64,000 bases of DNA, from positions 1,550,001 through 1,614,000 of the forward strand of contig OX421963.1 of assembly GCA_949128115.1 (NCBI GenBank), given 5' to 3'. This document shows, one piece after another, positions 12,225 to 22,813 of this stretch. Source of the stretch: Anaspis maculata (taxonomy: Eukaryota; Arthropoda; Insecta; Coleoptera; Scraptiidae). Each line of letters begins with the position of its first letter. The stretch's first letter is position 1. A program made the translations under genes and the position numbers. The notes beneath the pieces were generated by a model. That model saw nothing but the letters and a program-made list of their open reading frames with translations. It made no database searches and was not told the DNA's origin.

Positions 12225-13270
12225 GTGAGGGTCGAACAAATCGCCAGGTGAAGATGGCATTTTTCCTGCTCTACTGCATAAGGGCATCGAATACCTGGCC
12301 CCGCAACTGCAAGAAGTCTTCAAGGCCTGCTGTGTACTGGCCTACACTCCCAAAGAGTGGAAAGAGGCGAAGGTAATTTTTATACCCAAGGCAGGGAGAC
12401 GGCTTCCGGAAGAGGCTGAATCCTACCGCCCTATTAGCCTCACATCGTTTTTCCTGAAAACCATGGAAAAAATTGTAGACAACTACCTGAGGAATGGCAT
12501 CCTAAAAAGGAACCCACTCCATATGCATATCAGCCTGGAAAATCCACAGTGGATGCTCCACACAACCTAGTGTTAGAGATAGAGAAAACACTGGAAGCAA
12601 AAGAAATTGCAATCGGCACATTCGTGGATGTGGAGGGTGCTTTCGACAACACCACTTACTCGTCCATTGAAAGAGCCGTCAAGAGAAGGGGCATTGATAC
12701 TCCTACCCTAAAATGGATCCAATCCATGCTTGTGGACCGGAAAGTAACCGCAGACCTTGAAGGAGAGTCCGTGACAGTCACCACTGGAAAAGGGTGTCCA
12801 CAGGGTGGAGTCTTATCGCCCCTCCTGTGGTGTATTGTCGTGGATGAACTGCTCAAGATGTACCAGTCGTTGTTAAAGGAAAGTTTGAAGGTACGACTTC
12901 GACCCTTACACAAAATGTCATAAACACTATTAATCAATGGTGCTTGGAAGAGGGCTTCAGCATCAACCCGGCCAAAACTGTGATAGTTCCGTTCACACGC
13001 CGCAGAAAAGTCGAACTGACTGCTCCGGTACTGAGGGGAACCACAATTGGGTTTTCCGAGGAGGTCAAATATCTGGAAATCAGCCTGGATAGAAAACTCA
13101 CCCGGAACTCTCACCTGAACAAGACAATTTCGAAGTCCACAGCGGCGTTCCGGATATGCCGCAAACTCTTCGGAAGGACTTGGGGTCTGAAACCAGGTTA
13201 TGATCTATTGGTTGTACATGACGGTTGTCGGACCGATCACCACGTACGCCTCACTCGTTTGGTGGGATAA
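12225..13270 (+). pseudogene. LINE reverse transcriptase lacking the YADD box
   Basis: Motifs in order, over shifting frames: GEDGIFPALLHKGIEYLAP, EWKEAKVIFIPKAGR, SYRPISLTSFFLKTMEKI, TFVDVEGAFDNTTYSSIE, GKGCPQGGVLSPLLWC and VDELLKMYQSL. The expected GYADD catalytic box should follow within about 15 residues, but the text jumps to FEGTTSTLTQNVINTINQWC and EEVKYLEISLDRKL. So a small deletion near 12885 seems to have removed the active site. Further stops (about 12540, 12920 and 13270) confirm inactivity. Confidence 0.75.
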
Positions 13271-13516
13271 AACTAGGCAAAAGACAAGCCAACAGAAGCT
13301 TCAGAGACTTGCCTGTCAAGGTATCACGGGAGCCATGTTCACCACTCCTACAGCAGCGATGGAAGTTTTGCTGGACCTACTCCCGCTGCACAAACAAGTA
13401 GAAAAAAAAGGACTAGTGAGTGCTGTCAGAATAGGACCCAAAAAACTAAGAAGAGGACACTTGAAAGTATTGGACTCAATAAGGGAGAAGTTCCTTACGA
13501 GCCCAAGGGATTTCAT

Positions 13517-14440
13517 ATGCCAGTTGAGAACGACTTCGGGGCTACCCACAAAGTGGTCGTAAATGACCGCCAGGAAAGCGCCCGGAGGGTGGCCCGGCTG
13601 CAGAAAAACAACATGATCTGGTACACAGACGGATCCGAAAGAGAGGAAGGAGCCGGGATAGGCATATATGGCCCGAAGTATAGGGAATCACTGTCTGTGG
13701 GAAGGTTTCTGTCCACTCTCCAAACCGAATCTTTGGCAGTGGAGAGGTGTGCCCAGGTATGCCTATCCAGACAGTACAAAGGAGCAAGAATTTGCATTGC
13801 CACAGACAGCCAGGCGGCTTTGAGGCACCTGGAGGCCTATGACTGTAAGTCAAAAACCACCTGGAACTGCGAAAAATCACTCATACAGCTGACTGAGAGC
13901 AACAAACTCACTTTAGTGTGGGTACCTGCCCACCAGGGTATCGAAGGAAATGGAGAAGCGGATGCCCTCGCGAAAAAAGGAGCTCAAACAACATTTATTG
14001 GATCGGAGCCCACATGTGGGATGTCGTCATCCCTAATAAGGGAAGAAGTCGATAAATGGGAGAATAGGCAGGAAGAAGCCTACTGGAAGAGCATTCCAGG
14101 CCAACGACAAGCCAAACAGCTCATTGCGCTCTCCAAAACAAAGACGCAGCTCATCCTGTCGCTCTCTAAGAACGAAATAAGACCACTCACGGGTCTATTC
14201 ACTGGACATTGCAAAATGAGATACCACTTGCAAAAAATGGGTAAGGAAAACTCACCTATTTGCAGGCTTTGTGCATCGGCAGATGAAACCACCGTGCACT
14301 TACTCTGCGAGTGCGAAGCACTGGCACAGAGAGGACTTACGCTGCTGGGAGGTGTGAAACTGACACCCGCAGACATCAGAGGTAAGTCTCCCAAAGAAAT
14401 CATCCGATTCGGTGAGGAGGTGGATTTCCTGGGACATTAA
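13517..14440 (+). CDS. LINE RNase H domain and C-terminal CCHC region
   Basis: An open frame of about 307 codons. RNase H motifs with the acidic residues are visible: WYTDGSEREEGAGIGIYG (D), LQTESLAVERCAQV (E), CIATDSQAALRHLEAY (D) and VPAHQGIEGNGEADALAK (D). The C-terminal part has GHCKMRYHLQKMG followed by CRLCASADETTVHLLCEC, a C-x2-C...H-x4-C knuckle common in these elements. The frame is the 3' part of the ORF begun at 12225 and has no start of its own. Confidence 0.85.
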   Translation: MPVENDFGATHKVVVNDRQESARRVARLQKNNMIWYTDGSEREEGAGIGIYGPKYRESLSVGRFLSTLQTESLAVERCAQVCLSRQYKGARICIATDSQAALRHLEAYDCKSKTTWNCEKSLIQLTESNKLTLVWVPAHQGIEGNGEADALAKKGAQTTFIGSEPTCGMSSSLIREEVDKWENRQEEAYWKSIPGQRQAKQLIALSKTKTQLILSLSKNEIRPLTGLFTGHCKMRYHLQKMGKENSPICRLCASADETTVHLLCECEALAQRGLTLLGGVKLTPADIRGKSPKEIIRFGEEVDFLGH

Positions 14441-14560
14441 ATAGAAGCATGGTCACGCACAAAAGATCTTATAGGTCGCAGTGCAGAAAGGATCCTCCGA
14501 GACCAAACGACCACCTCTAATCTACACTCTACAAGGGTCGAGCTGTAACATCATTTTGAT

Positions 14561-15076
14561 TGTCTGTTAATTCCAAGGTTAATTCTACTCACAACAGTTG
14601 AAAAAAAATCCATCAACCCATTCTGAAGTTACAAATTTTTCCGAAATCGGATCAATTTTTTTTTTTGTCAACATTGTAACTGGAAAATTGGTTGACCCCT
14701 TTAGTGAACATCTTTGATTGGGAGAAAACACGGATACTAAATTCCTCCCTCGAAAAGAAAATCGACCTGTGTCAAATTTTTGCCAGAAAAAAATTGTGCA
14801 GCGAAAAATTGGATGTGGGTCTTTTTCAAAAAATCAGCCTGTAGGTATAACCCCACATACTGATTCTATAAACGTTTTCGCCGAAGTAAAATGATAATTG
14901 AATAAAAAGGACGAGAGCGAAAGAACATTGATTGAGGAAGAGTGCCAGGGGCTCGAAAACTCTTTCGAAAGAAAACATTCGGCAAAGAAGTAAGCTGATA
15001 GCCAGGATATCCTTATTCTTCACACAAGAAGGACGAAGAACCTTCCTTCTTTAAAAAAAATGTTCCAATCAATTAC
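14561..15076. other. Gene A intron remainder, nothing recognised
   Basis: AT-rich sequence between the LINE and the gene A exon 1 donor. No repeat partner or coding motif was seen. Confidence 0.6.
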
Positions 15077-15869
15077 CTGTTGATTTCATTATTCCAATAA
15101 CAATGGTTGGTTGATCCGTGCATAGAATCGGTCCCCCACGGTCTCCTCTCCAGCAGCTGCCCTTGCCTTTCTTATCGAACTTTGCGCAGAATATCTTATC
15201 GACGACGTCCACGGACGACTCACAAACCGAAGCGGACACCATGGGCAATTCCAAGCACTGCAACCAATCGCTGGGATTATACGGGTGGCCCCTTCGGGCA
15301 GACTCGGGATCATAATCCTTGCCTTTGGTTTCTCCCCAACCCATGGTGAGTGTTCTGGGGCAAAACTTGTCATCGCCTGACGGCGGTTGCGGCAGCTTCG
15401 CCACAACAACGCGGTCGTTCAAGTCGAACGCGTTCGTGAGCTCGATCAGTGCGATGTCGTGGATTATGAACGAAACTATATCCGAATCGTGGAAGTACAC
15501 GTTGGATACGCCGCGGACTTGCGGCTCTTCGCCCGGAGCCGGAGCCTCTGTGGAACTTTTATGATGTCTGGACGAGCCCGCTAGGATTTCGATGTCGGCC
15601 CCGGTCATGAATTCAAAGAGCCGGAAAAAGGCGACGGACAGGACCCATTTCGGATGTATCAGTGTACCGACGCACAGATCGTTCCCCCGGATCGGATGCT
15701 TGAACAAAATCGACACGATGAAAGGGTGCTTGTCCACTGAGCAGGGGGTGCCGCCGACTATTCGGGGTTGTGGCGGTGCCGACGATGAAGAATTGAAACT
15801 CCAGAGAACAAACAGGAGCGTTGTTAGAAAAGCACTGAGCTTAGGCGGTGAAAAGAGTGCACGCGACAT
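15077..15869 (-). CDS. Gene A exon 1: secreted serine-protease homologue, catalytically dead
   Basis: ATG at 15869 in a good context opens a 264-codon exon that ends at a GTAATT donor (ATGAAATCAACAG|GTAATT). Joined to 11776-11511 it gives 352 residues. An N-terminal hydrophobic segment (LSAFLTTLLFVLW) is a likely signal peptide. PRIVGGTPCSVDKHPFIVS is the usual start of a trypsin-fold domain. The catalytic His region reads GTLIHPKWVLSVAFF instead of ending in AAHC, so His57 and its partner Cys are lost. The Asp is kept (HDIALIELTNAF). The nucleophile motif is GDRGGP instead of GDSGGP. This is a pseudoprotease (SPH). Such proteins act as cofactors or decoys in arthropod cascades, but the role here is unknown. 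Gene B is a paralogue. Confidence 0.82.
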
Positions 15870-15965
15870 TTCTACAAGTACCTAGTGGAAACTGACGTGC
15901 CACTCTGACATTTTTGTCTTTTATTGATGTCATGTCAATACCTGCTACGCACCTGCGACCTTTCT
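15870..15965 (-). promoter_or_regulatory. Upstream segment conserved between genes A and B
   Basis: The roughly 95 bp before the gene A start (plus-strand text TGACATTTTTGTCTTT, ATGTCATGTCAA, ACCTGCTACGCACCTGC) closely matches 41583-41665 before gene B. It probably holds the 5' UTR and core promoter of the duplicated gene. Transcription would run leftwards. Confidence 0.55.
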
Positions 15966-16689
15966 CGGGGTTACTCACCAAAATTACCTTTTTGTTCGGA
16001 GCGCACGATATAACCACCGAGCTTATGACATCGTTTCGCTTCTCTCTGGTGGTGAAAATGAGTTCCCTTTTCAATAAAAACACGGTCGCATTGAGAATGC
16101 GCTAACGTCATAGCCACCTTAGTCTTTAACTTGCTTACGGATTGACAACACATGTGTCACAGTGACGTAACCTCTAGATTTGGTGACCACGTGTCGATTG
16201 TTCACTATTGTCATTCTGCGGATACTTACTGCTTCTAAATAATAATCGAAGTTAGCCTAGCCCTATATTGGCTGGATGACCGTTGTACTGCAAAAATTAT
16301 TTTCCTTCTTGTTCAATTCAATTTGTTCTCGGTTGATTCTACCCAAATGTCCCCAATTTTTGAAATGACTCCCTCTTGATACGCCTCCATCTGAAGAAGC
16401 ACATCCACCAACCCTTTCGTGTGCACCTCTTCCATGACTTTCTACCCCTTTCCGGTTCGCGAAGCGGGAGCTTGATATATCTTCGCGGTGGTGACAGCGT
16501 TTACGTTATCAAATAGCTTCCAGGTTTTCCAGGACAATCAAGGGTCACACCCTTCCTTTTAATAGAGTAACACCGCCCGCCCCTTTGTTGATTTATACCT
16601 CATTTCCATGCCTCGTTCCCAAGCCCCGGTGTTACATTATGGTGATAATCGGTGGGATCATCTATCTTGTACACAAAACACCTTTGATG
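15966..16689. other. No gene seen upstream of gene A
   Basis: Unique-looking sequence; the short open frames have no recognisable motif. Confidence 0.5.
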
Positions 16690-17030
16690 TTACCACCTTT
16701 AAATGAAAATAGCTCAAACTTTCGAAGAAATAACAACTCATCTTTGAAAATTTGATGATCTGTGCAGAATTGAATTCGATATAACATGAACAAAACAGCC
16801 ATAAATCGCACTGCAGGGTTTTGAGTTATTTGAGGGGAGTGGTAACTGTTCATAGGGTACGAATCTTGACAAAATTTTATCCTTCTCCTCGAATAACTTG
16901 AAATCCGGCAGTGCGATTCATGGCAATTTTGTTCATGTTATAGGGAACTCGGTTCTGCACAAATTCTTCAATTTTCAAAGATAAGTTATCAGTTCCTCAA
17001 TAGTTTGAGCTAACAGCAAAGAAAACAACC
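16690..17030. repeat. Imperfect palindrome (foldback MITE-like)
   Basis: The left arm (about 16700-16850) contains AATAGCTCAAACTTTCGA, ATCTTTGAAAATTTGATGAT, ATAACATGAACAAAACAGCC and AATCGCACTGC. The right arm (about 16870-17020) carries the reverse complement of each in mirror order, with roughly 80% identity by eye. A CACCCTGTA motif (17042-17050) lies just outside the right arm. No target duplication was identified. Confidence 0.65.
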
Positions 17031-17615
17031 ATTTTTTCTTACACCCTGTACATGACGCTTTGACGCATACATGATTGATGCCGGTGAGTAATGTGGCTGT
17101 TTAGTTTTCACCATAATTTGTTGTTAAATTATAGTATATACCTCTATATATAATGGAAAATACCAAATCAAATTAGAAAGTAAAATTTTATGATATTCTT
17201 CAGTTTTTTCAAAATATTTCAGGAACGCTACAAGATATTTCAAAACGGTTTGTTGCGTCTTCACACGCATTGAATGAAGCATCAATCCCTAAATTTCGAT
17301 CACTTCATCTATCTCGGTTTTTGAAATAAATAATAACAAAAATATTTTTCTCTTCCACCCTGTATATAGCTCCGGCACCAATAACGCAGTTAGTACGGTC
17401 CTCAACCAGTTCAGGTGCGTATGATCAACAAATATGCCAATCGGCATCTTTCAATGACGAAACTAAAGGTCTTTGGCGCATCTTTTTCGTCATCATATTG
17501 CATGTTGACGGAAAGTTATCTTTCTCGGAACCTGTTCACTTTATAATAAGTGTCATCACACATAAGTGACATTTTGAACAGCTGAAGTTTTTCTTATAGC
17601 ATTTTTATCACGGAT
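17031..17615. other. No gene; two CACCCTGTA-type motifs
   Basis: AT-rich sequence with CACCCTGTA at 17042 and at 17356. That motif recurs in many repeats of the window. No coding potential seen. Confidence 0.5.
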
Positions 17616-17621
17616 TTTATT
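17616..17621 (-). promoter_or_regulatory. Candidate polyadenylation signal for gene B
   Basis: AATAAA on the reverse strand about 175 bp after the gene B stop codon (17796). It is the first canonical signal after the stop. Confidence 0.45.
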
Positions 17622-17795
17622 GAAAAAAAACGATTCAAGTTGTCAAAAAAGGGGCCCCCTGGCCCCCCACATTGAAAAATTGCTTGGCAGCACTTCTCAA
17701 CTGATAGAGGAAGGCTTTCTGAACATGCCTGCAAAAAACTGTTCCGTGGTCATGAAATGCATAGTTTGTGCAATATTTGGCGCTAGTCCACCGGT

Positions 17796-18094
17796 TTAGG
17801 TAGTAGAATCGCAGCCTTGGCTCGAGATAAATGAATATAAATAGAAGAAAAGGACGTTTATTAGTAGTAACACAACAAGCCAAATGTATTCCACGTGGAC
17901 GTCTCCCGAACCATTTTTACATCCCACTTTTAGCTCCTTATCTTCTTCCTTGTCTTCTCCCTTATCGTCCTTCTTTCTTTGTTTGTTTCCTTCGTCTTTT
18001 GAAACATGTTTGTGGATCCAGTCCAGATACGCATCCACTCTCGTGAAAGTCATAGGAAAGCCTTTGCCACAGCCTCCCGATCTGTCTTTTGAAG
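17796..18094 (-). CDS. Gene B exon 2: C-terminus, linker and membrane anchor of a serine-protease homologue
   Basis: The acceptor TTTCTAATTTACAG ends at 18095. In phase 1 the exon encodes ASKDRSGGCGKGFPM, FTRVDAYLDWIHKHV (the protease C-terminal helix), a long charged linker rich in Lys/Glu/Asp (KQRKKDDKGEDKEEDKE), a hydrophobic segment (IWLVVLLLINVLFFYLYSF) and a short tail ending in TAA (17798-17796). It is clearly homologous to gene A exon 2. The only upstream minus-strand exon 1 with the same donor phase is 41582-40811. Together they give 1071 nt, or 356 residues. The pairing across about 22.7 kb is an inference. Confidence 0.72.
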
Positions 18095-18096
18095 CT

Positions 18097-18265
18097 GTAA
18101 ATTAGAAAGCATCAAGTGAGATTCAGAATATTCAGATGTATCAAATGATTCTCAGAAAACGTCAGATGTAATTCAGATCGGTCAATTGTAACTCAGAAAG
18201 CGCCCAATAGTGGATTTCAGAAAGCATCAGGTGTAACCACGAACCTGTAATATAACTGGACTGCT
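18097..18265. repeat. Short tandem array with FB-like end next to the gene B acceptor
   Basis: Degenerate ~20-bp units of the type ATTCAGAAAGCATCAGATGT and AATTCAGATCGGTCAA run from the exon 2 acceptor to about 18240, then end in ACCACGAACCTGTAATATAA. That end is the reverse complement of the start of a similar array at 29622. The array touches the splice acceptor itself. Confidence 0.7.
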
Positions 18266-18673
18266 AATACCCCAGATTCCCCCAACATTTTATGACCCCC
18301 CCTCTGGAAGTCGCAATCTTATTATGCACCAGTGGACTCAAACGTTTAGTGGCGGCCTCGATGGTAGCTCACAATTTGCAACCGAGAAGTTTTTTGTATT
18401 GATGACTGTGACTGGATATTCGATTTCATGAATATATAATTTTAGTGTGTATTGATATAATTTTTAGCTAAATTTGTTGCCGATCCATGAAGATTTGCAA
18501 GAGTTTACTGTAATTAAATAGAACGTTTGAAGTTCACTGGAATAGTTTTCGCTCGGTGACAGTTGTGCCTAGCTGTCAGTGCAGCCCGCCGCGCCCGCGC
18601 GCCGTCCGCCGTCCTGATTTCCGCGAGCTTGACGCGCGCCACTCTAACTGACACTGTCAGATGTTTTTGTTAT
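18266..18673. other. No gene seen
   Basis: Intronic sequence of gene B. A GC-rich patch at about 18570-18625 (GCCCGCCGCGCCCGCGCGCC) stands out but has no assigned role. Confidence 0.5.
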
Positions 18674-19176
18674 TGGCCGCTTTCATAAGACGGGAGCAGC
18701 TACCGCTACGCTCCTTCGGAACTGTTGGCGTCTTACGAACGCATTGTTGGAAGTAGCAGTGACTGGCGGTGACACATCCAGCGCCGCGTCAAGAATAGCC
18801 GAAAATATAATCTGGTCTTGGAGGATTTCACCCAGTGCTATAGCTCGATGGTCTATATTTAACAAGCGATTCACATTAGCTGAGAAATAACTTATAATCT
18901 TCAAAAATTCAAAACAGCACGCAAGGTAAACAGCACCGAACAACACTCTTGAACCCATAAAATGTCAGAATGGCACTTGCGAACATCAAAATTTAACGTT
19001 TCTCTCATTCTTCCACCTCCCACTCCTATCGCTCACTATGCTACCAAAATGTAGCGAACTTCCGAGCCGCTACAAAACATGGCCGTCCGCTCCGAGCGGA
19101 GCGGAAAAGTAGCACACCGTTCACAGGACAAATCGGTAACAGTTCCACAACTGTTGTGACTTATGAATGCGGCCAT
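18674..19176. mobile_element. TIR-bounded insertion, GGCCGC ends, ATT flanks
   Basis: The left end GGCCGCTTTCATAAGAC and the right end (reverse complement GGCCGCATTCATAAGTC) form inverted repeats, with ATT directly outside each. A 3-bp duplication would suit a PIF/Harbinger-like element. The minus strand has an ATG frame (18958-18683, 91 codons, hydrophobic start MGSRVLFGAVYLACCFEFL, basic FVRRQQFRRS near the end). It is too short and too unfamiliar to name. Confidence 0.5.
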
Positions 19177-19291
19177 TGTTGATGTTCGCGACCATTTTTT
19201 CATCATTCGCGTCAAATTTGGTAAGTAAAAGCTAGAATTTTAAATATTTCATATCGTAAATAACGCAAATGTTTATTTATTCAGGAATAAC

Positions 19292-19401
19292 ATGGAAAAA
19301 GAGCGACCGCGGCGCATCTGTAGAGGCGCTCATTGTTTTGTGCCGGGATGCCACAACAAGTTTCATGCTGCAAATCCGGGAGTCTTCTTCCACAGCCACA
19401 G
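19292..19401 (+). CDS. THAP-like zinc-finger 5' exon
   Basis: An acceptor (TTATTTATTCAG, ending near 19284) precedes ATG 19292. The frame reads MEKERPRRICRGAH, CFVPGCHNKFHA and GVFFHSHR, then stops at a consensus donor (CCACAG|GTAAGAATT, exon end 19401). C-x4-C followed by a short FF-x-HR stretch resembles the first half of a THAP (C2CH) DNA-binding domain. A leading non-coding exon with a GGTAAGTAAA donor at about 19220 is possible. The expected second half (W...C-x2-H) is not seen on this strand nearby. It could be host THAP gene debris or part of a P-like transposon. Confidence 0.45.
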
Positions 19402-20422
19402 GTAAGAATTCCACACCTCAAGTTGTGTACCCCATTGAAGTATGCGATATTTTTCCAGAAAACCTATAAGCAACAATAGAGGCCACAGGCCACAGTGGAT
19501 AGAGGCCACTGGCTAGTCGCTATTCACAGGATGGAGGAAGAAGCCTGTAATGTAGTGTAGTGATTAGTGGAGCATGTTTGTTTAGAACACTTTGGCAAAA
19601 ATGATTTCTGGCGCGGTGGCGCAATAAAGTTGTTGAAAAGTAATGCTGTATCTACTTTTACTGCCTGCAAGAACACCTCCGACCTCCGCATAACCAACCA
19701 CTGTCACTGGTGATGTTTCTCGTGACGTCTATTAAAAATTTTAGGTTAAAATGACAACCAGGGGTAGGAAACTGGGATATGATTGTTTACAGTTATATTG
19801 CGGTTCTGTCCCACAGGTATAGATGGCGACAGCAGCACCCAATTTGACATACACCAGACATCAAAATTGACACAATTGACAGTACAACACCTGACACCTT
19901 CAACTGACAGGAGAAAAACCGTTGAAAATTTTTCACTTATTTCTGTTTGGCGTCTGTTCTGTGTTTTTCGTCGGAAAATTTCAACATCCAAGTTTCCAGT
20001 GATTGTTTCGGACTCCAGTCCTTGTCAGGAATTGCTTGGATTAAGTTTGATTTGATTTTGAAGCATTTCTTTTGATTTAACCCCAAACATGGTAAGTTGC
20101 TTTACCTGCTTCTACATCGTATTTTGTTGGATTGATCTAGGTACTTCTCTCCTTCAGATGACTCTACAACAGAATTTCGCGTGGAAACACCATCTTGATG
20201 AGGTGCTCATGTGCTTATACCTAATTTCGCCGAGGTTGTCGAACAGAACAAAACAGTGAACATTGCGGCTAACAACAAGCTAACTATCTGAGATTTTCTG
20301 AAACGAATTGGAAGAGAAGATAAATAATAAAGATTTTTTCAGAAGTGACGTCTCGAAATATTGTTTATTTCTGTATAATTTTCTGTTTGCCATACCTTCG
20401 AGTCCATCAGTAACAATATGAG
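19402..20422. other. No gene seen
   Basis: AT-rich intronic DNA. Several short frames have no motif, and no splice partner for the THAP-like exon was identified. Confidence 0.45.
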
Positions 20423-20547
20423 TACCGTATGATCAAAAACTATCCTACTCAAGGCAAGCTGTAGTCTTGGTCATTGACAGGCAAACGAGGCTGATTTTGG
20501 CCAGGCCACAGCCTGCCTTGAGTAAGAAAGTTTTTGATCATATGGTA
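20423..20547. mobile_element. 125-bp palindromic MITE
   Basis: TACCGTATGATCAAAAACTA at the left is mirrored by TTTTTGATCATATGGTA at the right. Inner blocks CTACTCAAGGCAAGCTG and CAGCCTGCCTTGAGTA also pair, leaving a loop of about 50 bp. The ends begin with TA, as in mariner-like MITEs. Confidence 0.7.
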
Positions 20548-21724
20548 GTTTCTGAGTAAATTACAAACTAAAAAGTTCTTGCGAAGAGCTTACTTGCAAA
20601 AATTATATGTGAAGGGTAGACAACAGTAAATTTTCTCAAATGATTTTACAATATTATTCGAGAAAAATACTGTGAAATACCTTTCATGCATGATTTTTGC
20701 ACTTGGGCTTGATAGTCCATCCGCTAGGTACTATTCTGTATTTTTTTAGAGGTCGAAAAGGTTTTTTTTGGAATTCCAATCAGTTAAGGTCCACAGAATC
20801 ATATTTTTTTGGTGGCAACGCTCAAAAGTGGTGCGGTCACCCTGTGCACCCCCATGGGGGCCAGCCCCCAGTTAATCGAATTTCAGTTCTGTAACTCGGA
20901 GGATCGACACAGAATTACAAAAAATTCTGGATGTCATGAAAAAACTCCCTCAAAAGTCATCCACAATGAAGATACAGCCCTTCAAGTTTCAAAAAAGGCG
21001 ATTTCCGTGGAGGTACAATTTCCACAATTTTCAACCGATTGTGCTGAAAATTTGGCTAAGCCCCTCTGTAACAAGCATCTAGAAGGGGGAATTTCATTTT
21101 CTGGATAAATTGTCCAGTGGCGGAACAACTGGAAATTTTGACATAATGCCGTCCCTCCTCATTTCTCAAGTCTCTGGTCAACTTTGGACTCTGAAACTTT
21201 CACTATGTATCGAATACATTATTCAGCTACGATGTTCCCCAAAAAAAAACAAAAAATTTGGACACAATTTTTTTTATATAAAAAAAATACTAGGATATTC
21301 AGCTAAAAAAAATTGAAGCAAATCCTCTTCTATATTCAACATTAAACCCAGAAACCAGCTCTGATTCTAATTTTTTTGGGAACATCGTAGCTGAACAATA
21401 TATTCGATACATAGTGAAAGTTTCAGAGTTCAAAGTTGACCAGGGACTTGAGAAATGAGGAGGGACGGCATTATGTCAAAATTTACAGTTGCTCCGCCAC
21501 TGGACAATTTATCCAGGAATTGAAATTCCCCCTTCTAGATACTTGTTACAGAGGGGCCTAGCCAAATTTTCAGCAAAATCGGTTAAAAATTGTGGAAATT
21601 GTACCTCCACAGAAATCGTCTTTTTTTAAACTTGAAGGGCTGTATCTTCATTGTGGATGACTTTTGAGGGACATTTTTCATGACATCCTGAATTTTTTGC
21701 AATTCTGTGTCGATCGACTTCAAG

Positions 21725-22813
21725 ATGGCCGGCGATGAGGACGCTCCTCTCGACGCAGCTGAAAATTTTGAGCAAAACTGTAATTTCAAGTGTTGCAAAA
21801 CAAAGTCTTTCCGTGCAGCGGTGTGTGTTAACTGTGGAGCACCCTTCCACCTGGGCTGTTTAAGCCGTGTGAAGTTTTCGAAGGTGGACAACACTAGAAT
21901 AATTTGTTGTGGTGATCTAACCTCGAAAACACCTGGAAGTTCTACCACCAAAGAAAAAGAATTTAAGTTCAACGTCGAACTTATCGAAATCAGCACTCTT
22001 AGAAGAGAAAACGAACTACTGAAGCAATTGTTCCAACAAAGTGAAGAAAAAAACAGCATCCTCAAGCAAAACAGTGAACTCCTTGTGGATAAGATTGCTC
22101 ACTTAGAGAAAGAACTACAGACGAAGTCTCACGCAATTCCTCCACCAACATCAACTTCAACCTCAACAAAGCAATTGTACAGCGATGCCGCGGCTACAAC
22201 AACACAACGCAACCCCAGAGATCCCCAAATTTCCACTAAAAATGCCCCGCCAAAAGGTGTAAAATCGACCATGAACCTGACAAAACCGATCGAAAAAAAA
22301 CATCCGCCGCCATTAAATATTCCTTCCAAAACCAATGTTCAGCAACTTCAATCAACACAACGAGCACTTATGAGTGATGTCATAGCTTTGGGAGAAACAG
22401 ATGCCGATGGCTTTCAAGAACCAAAACGCAAGGCACGCAGAAGTCGACCCATAACATTAGGTGATATAAACACTGATACTGAAGACAAATTCACTGGGGC
22501 ACCAAAGAAGATTTGGATATTCCTCTCAAGAGTATCTCCAAGCGTTACAAGTGAGGACATTACAGGGTTTCTCAAAAAGAAGTCGGATGCTGCGAGCAGA
22601 GATTTTGTTGTGGAAGAACTTCCTCTTGACAGGGCCACAAAGTGTTTTCGTGTGGGGGTTGACTTCGCTCTGAAAGAACAGGCCTACGACGTCAATTTCT
22701 GGCCCAGAAATGTCAGATTTTCTAGATATTTTTGGAAAAGAAACAACGAATCAGTAAATCCCAACAACCAACAAAATTTTCATCCAAATTTGCACGGGGA
22801 AATAACAACCTAA
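21725..22813 (+). CDS. LINE ORF1: PHD-like finger, coiled coil and RNA-binding-type region
   Basis: ATG 21725 starts MAGDEDAPLDAAENF. The N-terminus has a Cys/His cluster (CNFKCCKTKSFRAAVC, VNCGAPFHLGCLS, IICCGDL) that resembles a degenerate PHD/zinc finger, as in CR1-type ORF1 proteins. A helical, charged region follows (ISTLRRENELLKQLFQQSEE; residues about 85-145), likely a coiled coil for multimerisation. Then comes a low-complexity, Pro/Thr-rich linker and a C-terminal basic part (KKIWIFLSRVSPSVTSED, then FLKKKSDAASRDFVVEELPL) that looks like an RRM-type fold. It ends at TAA 22813 and overlaps ORF2 by 82 nt. Confidence 0.82.
   Translation: MAGDEDAPLDAAENFEQNCNFKCCKTKSFRAAVCVNCGAPFHLGCLSRVKFSKVDNTRIICCGDLTSKTPGSSTTKEKEFKFNVELIEISTLRRENELLKQLFQQSEEKNSILKQNSELLVDKIAHLEKELQTKSHAIPPPTSTSTSTKQLYSDAAATTTQRNPRDPQISTKNAPPKGVKSTMNLTKPIEKKHPPPLNIPSKTNVQQLQSTQRALMSDVIALGETDADGFQEPKRKARRSRPITLGDINTDTEDKFTGAPKKIWIFLSRVSPSVTSEDITGFLKKKSDAASRDFVVEELPLDRATKCFRVGVDFALKEQAYDVNFWPRNVRFSRYFWKRNNESVNPNNQQNFHPNLHGEITT

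Larger units (their letters stand above)
12200..14560 (+). mobile_element. 5'-truncated, dead RNase-H-bearing LINE in the gene A intron
   Basis: The plus strand carries the 3' half of a non-LTR retrotransposon: reverse transcriptase (from about 12225), connection region, RNase H (13517-14000) and a C-terminal zinc-knuckle region ending at 14440, then about 120 bp of likely 3' UTR. RNase H after the reverse transcriptase is typical of I/LOA/R1-type clades; the exact clade was not determined. There is no endonuclease or ORF1. It lies antisense to gene A, between its exons. Confidence 0.8.

Noticed and set aside
17635..17883. 82-codon minus-strand frame overlapping gene B exon 2
   Set aside because: Out of frame with the spliced protease homologue and lying mostly in its 3' UTR.
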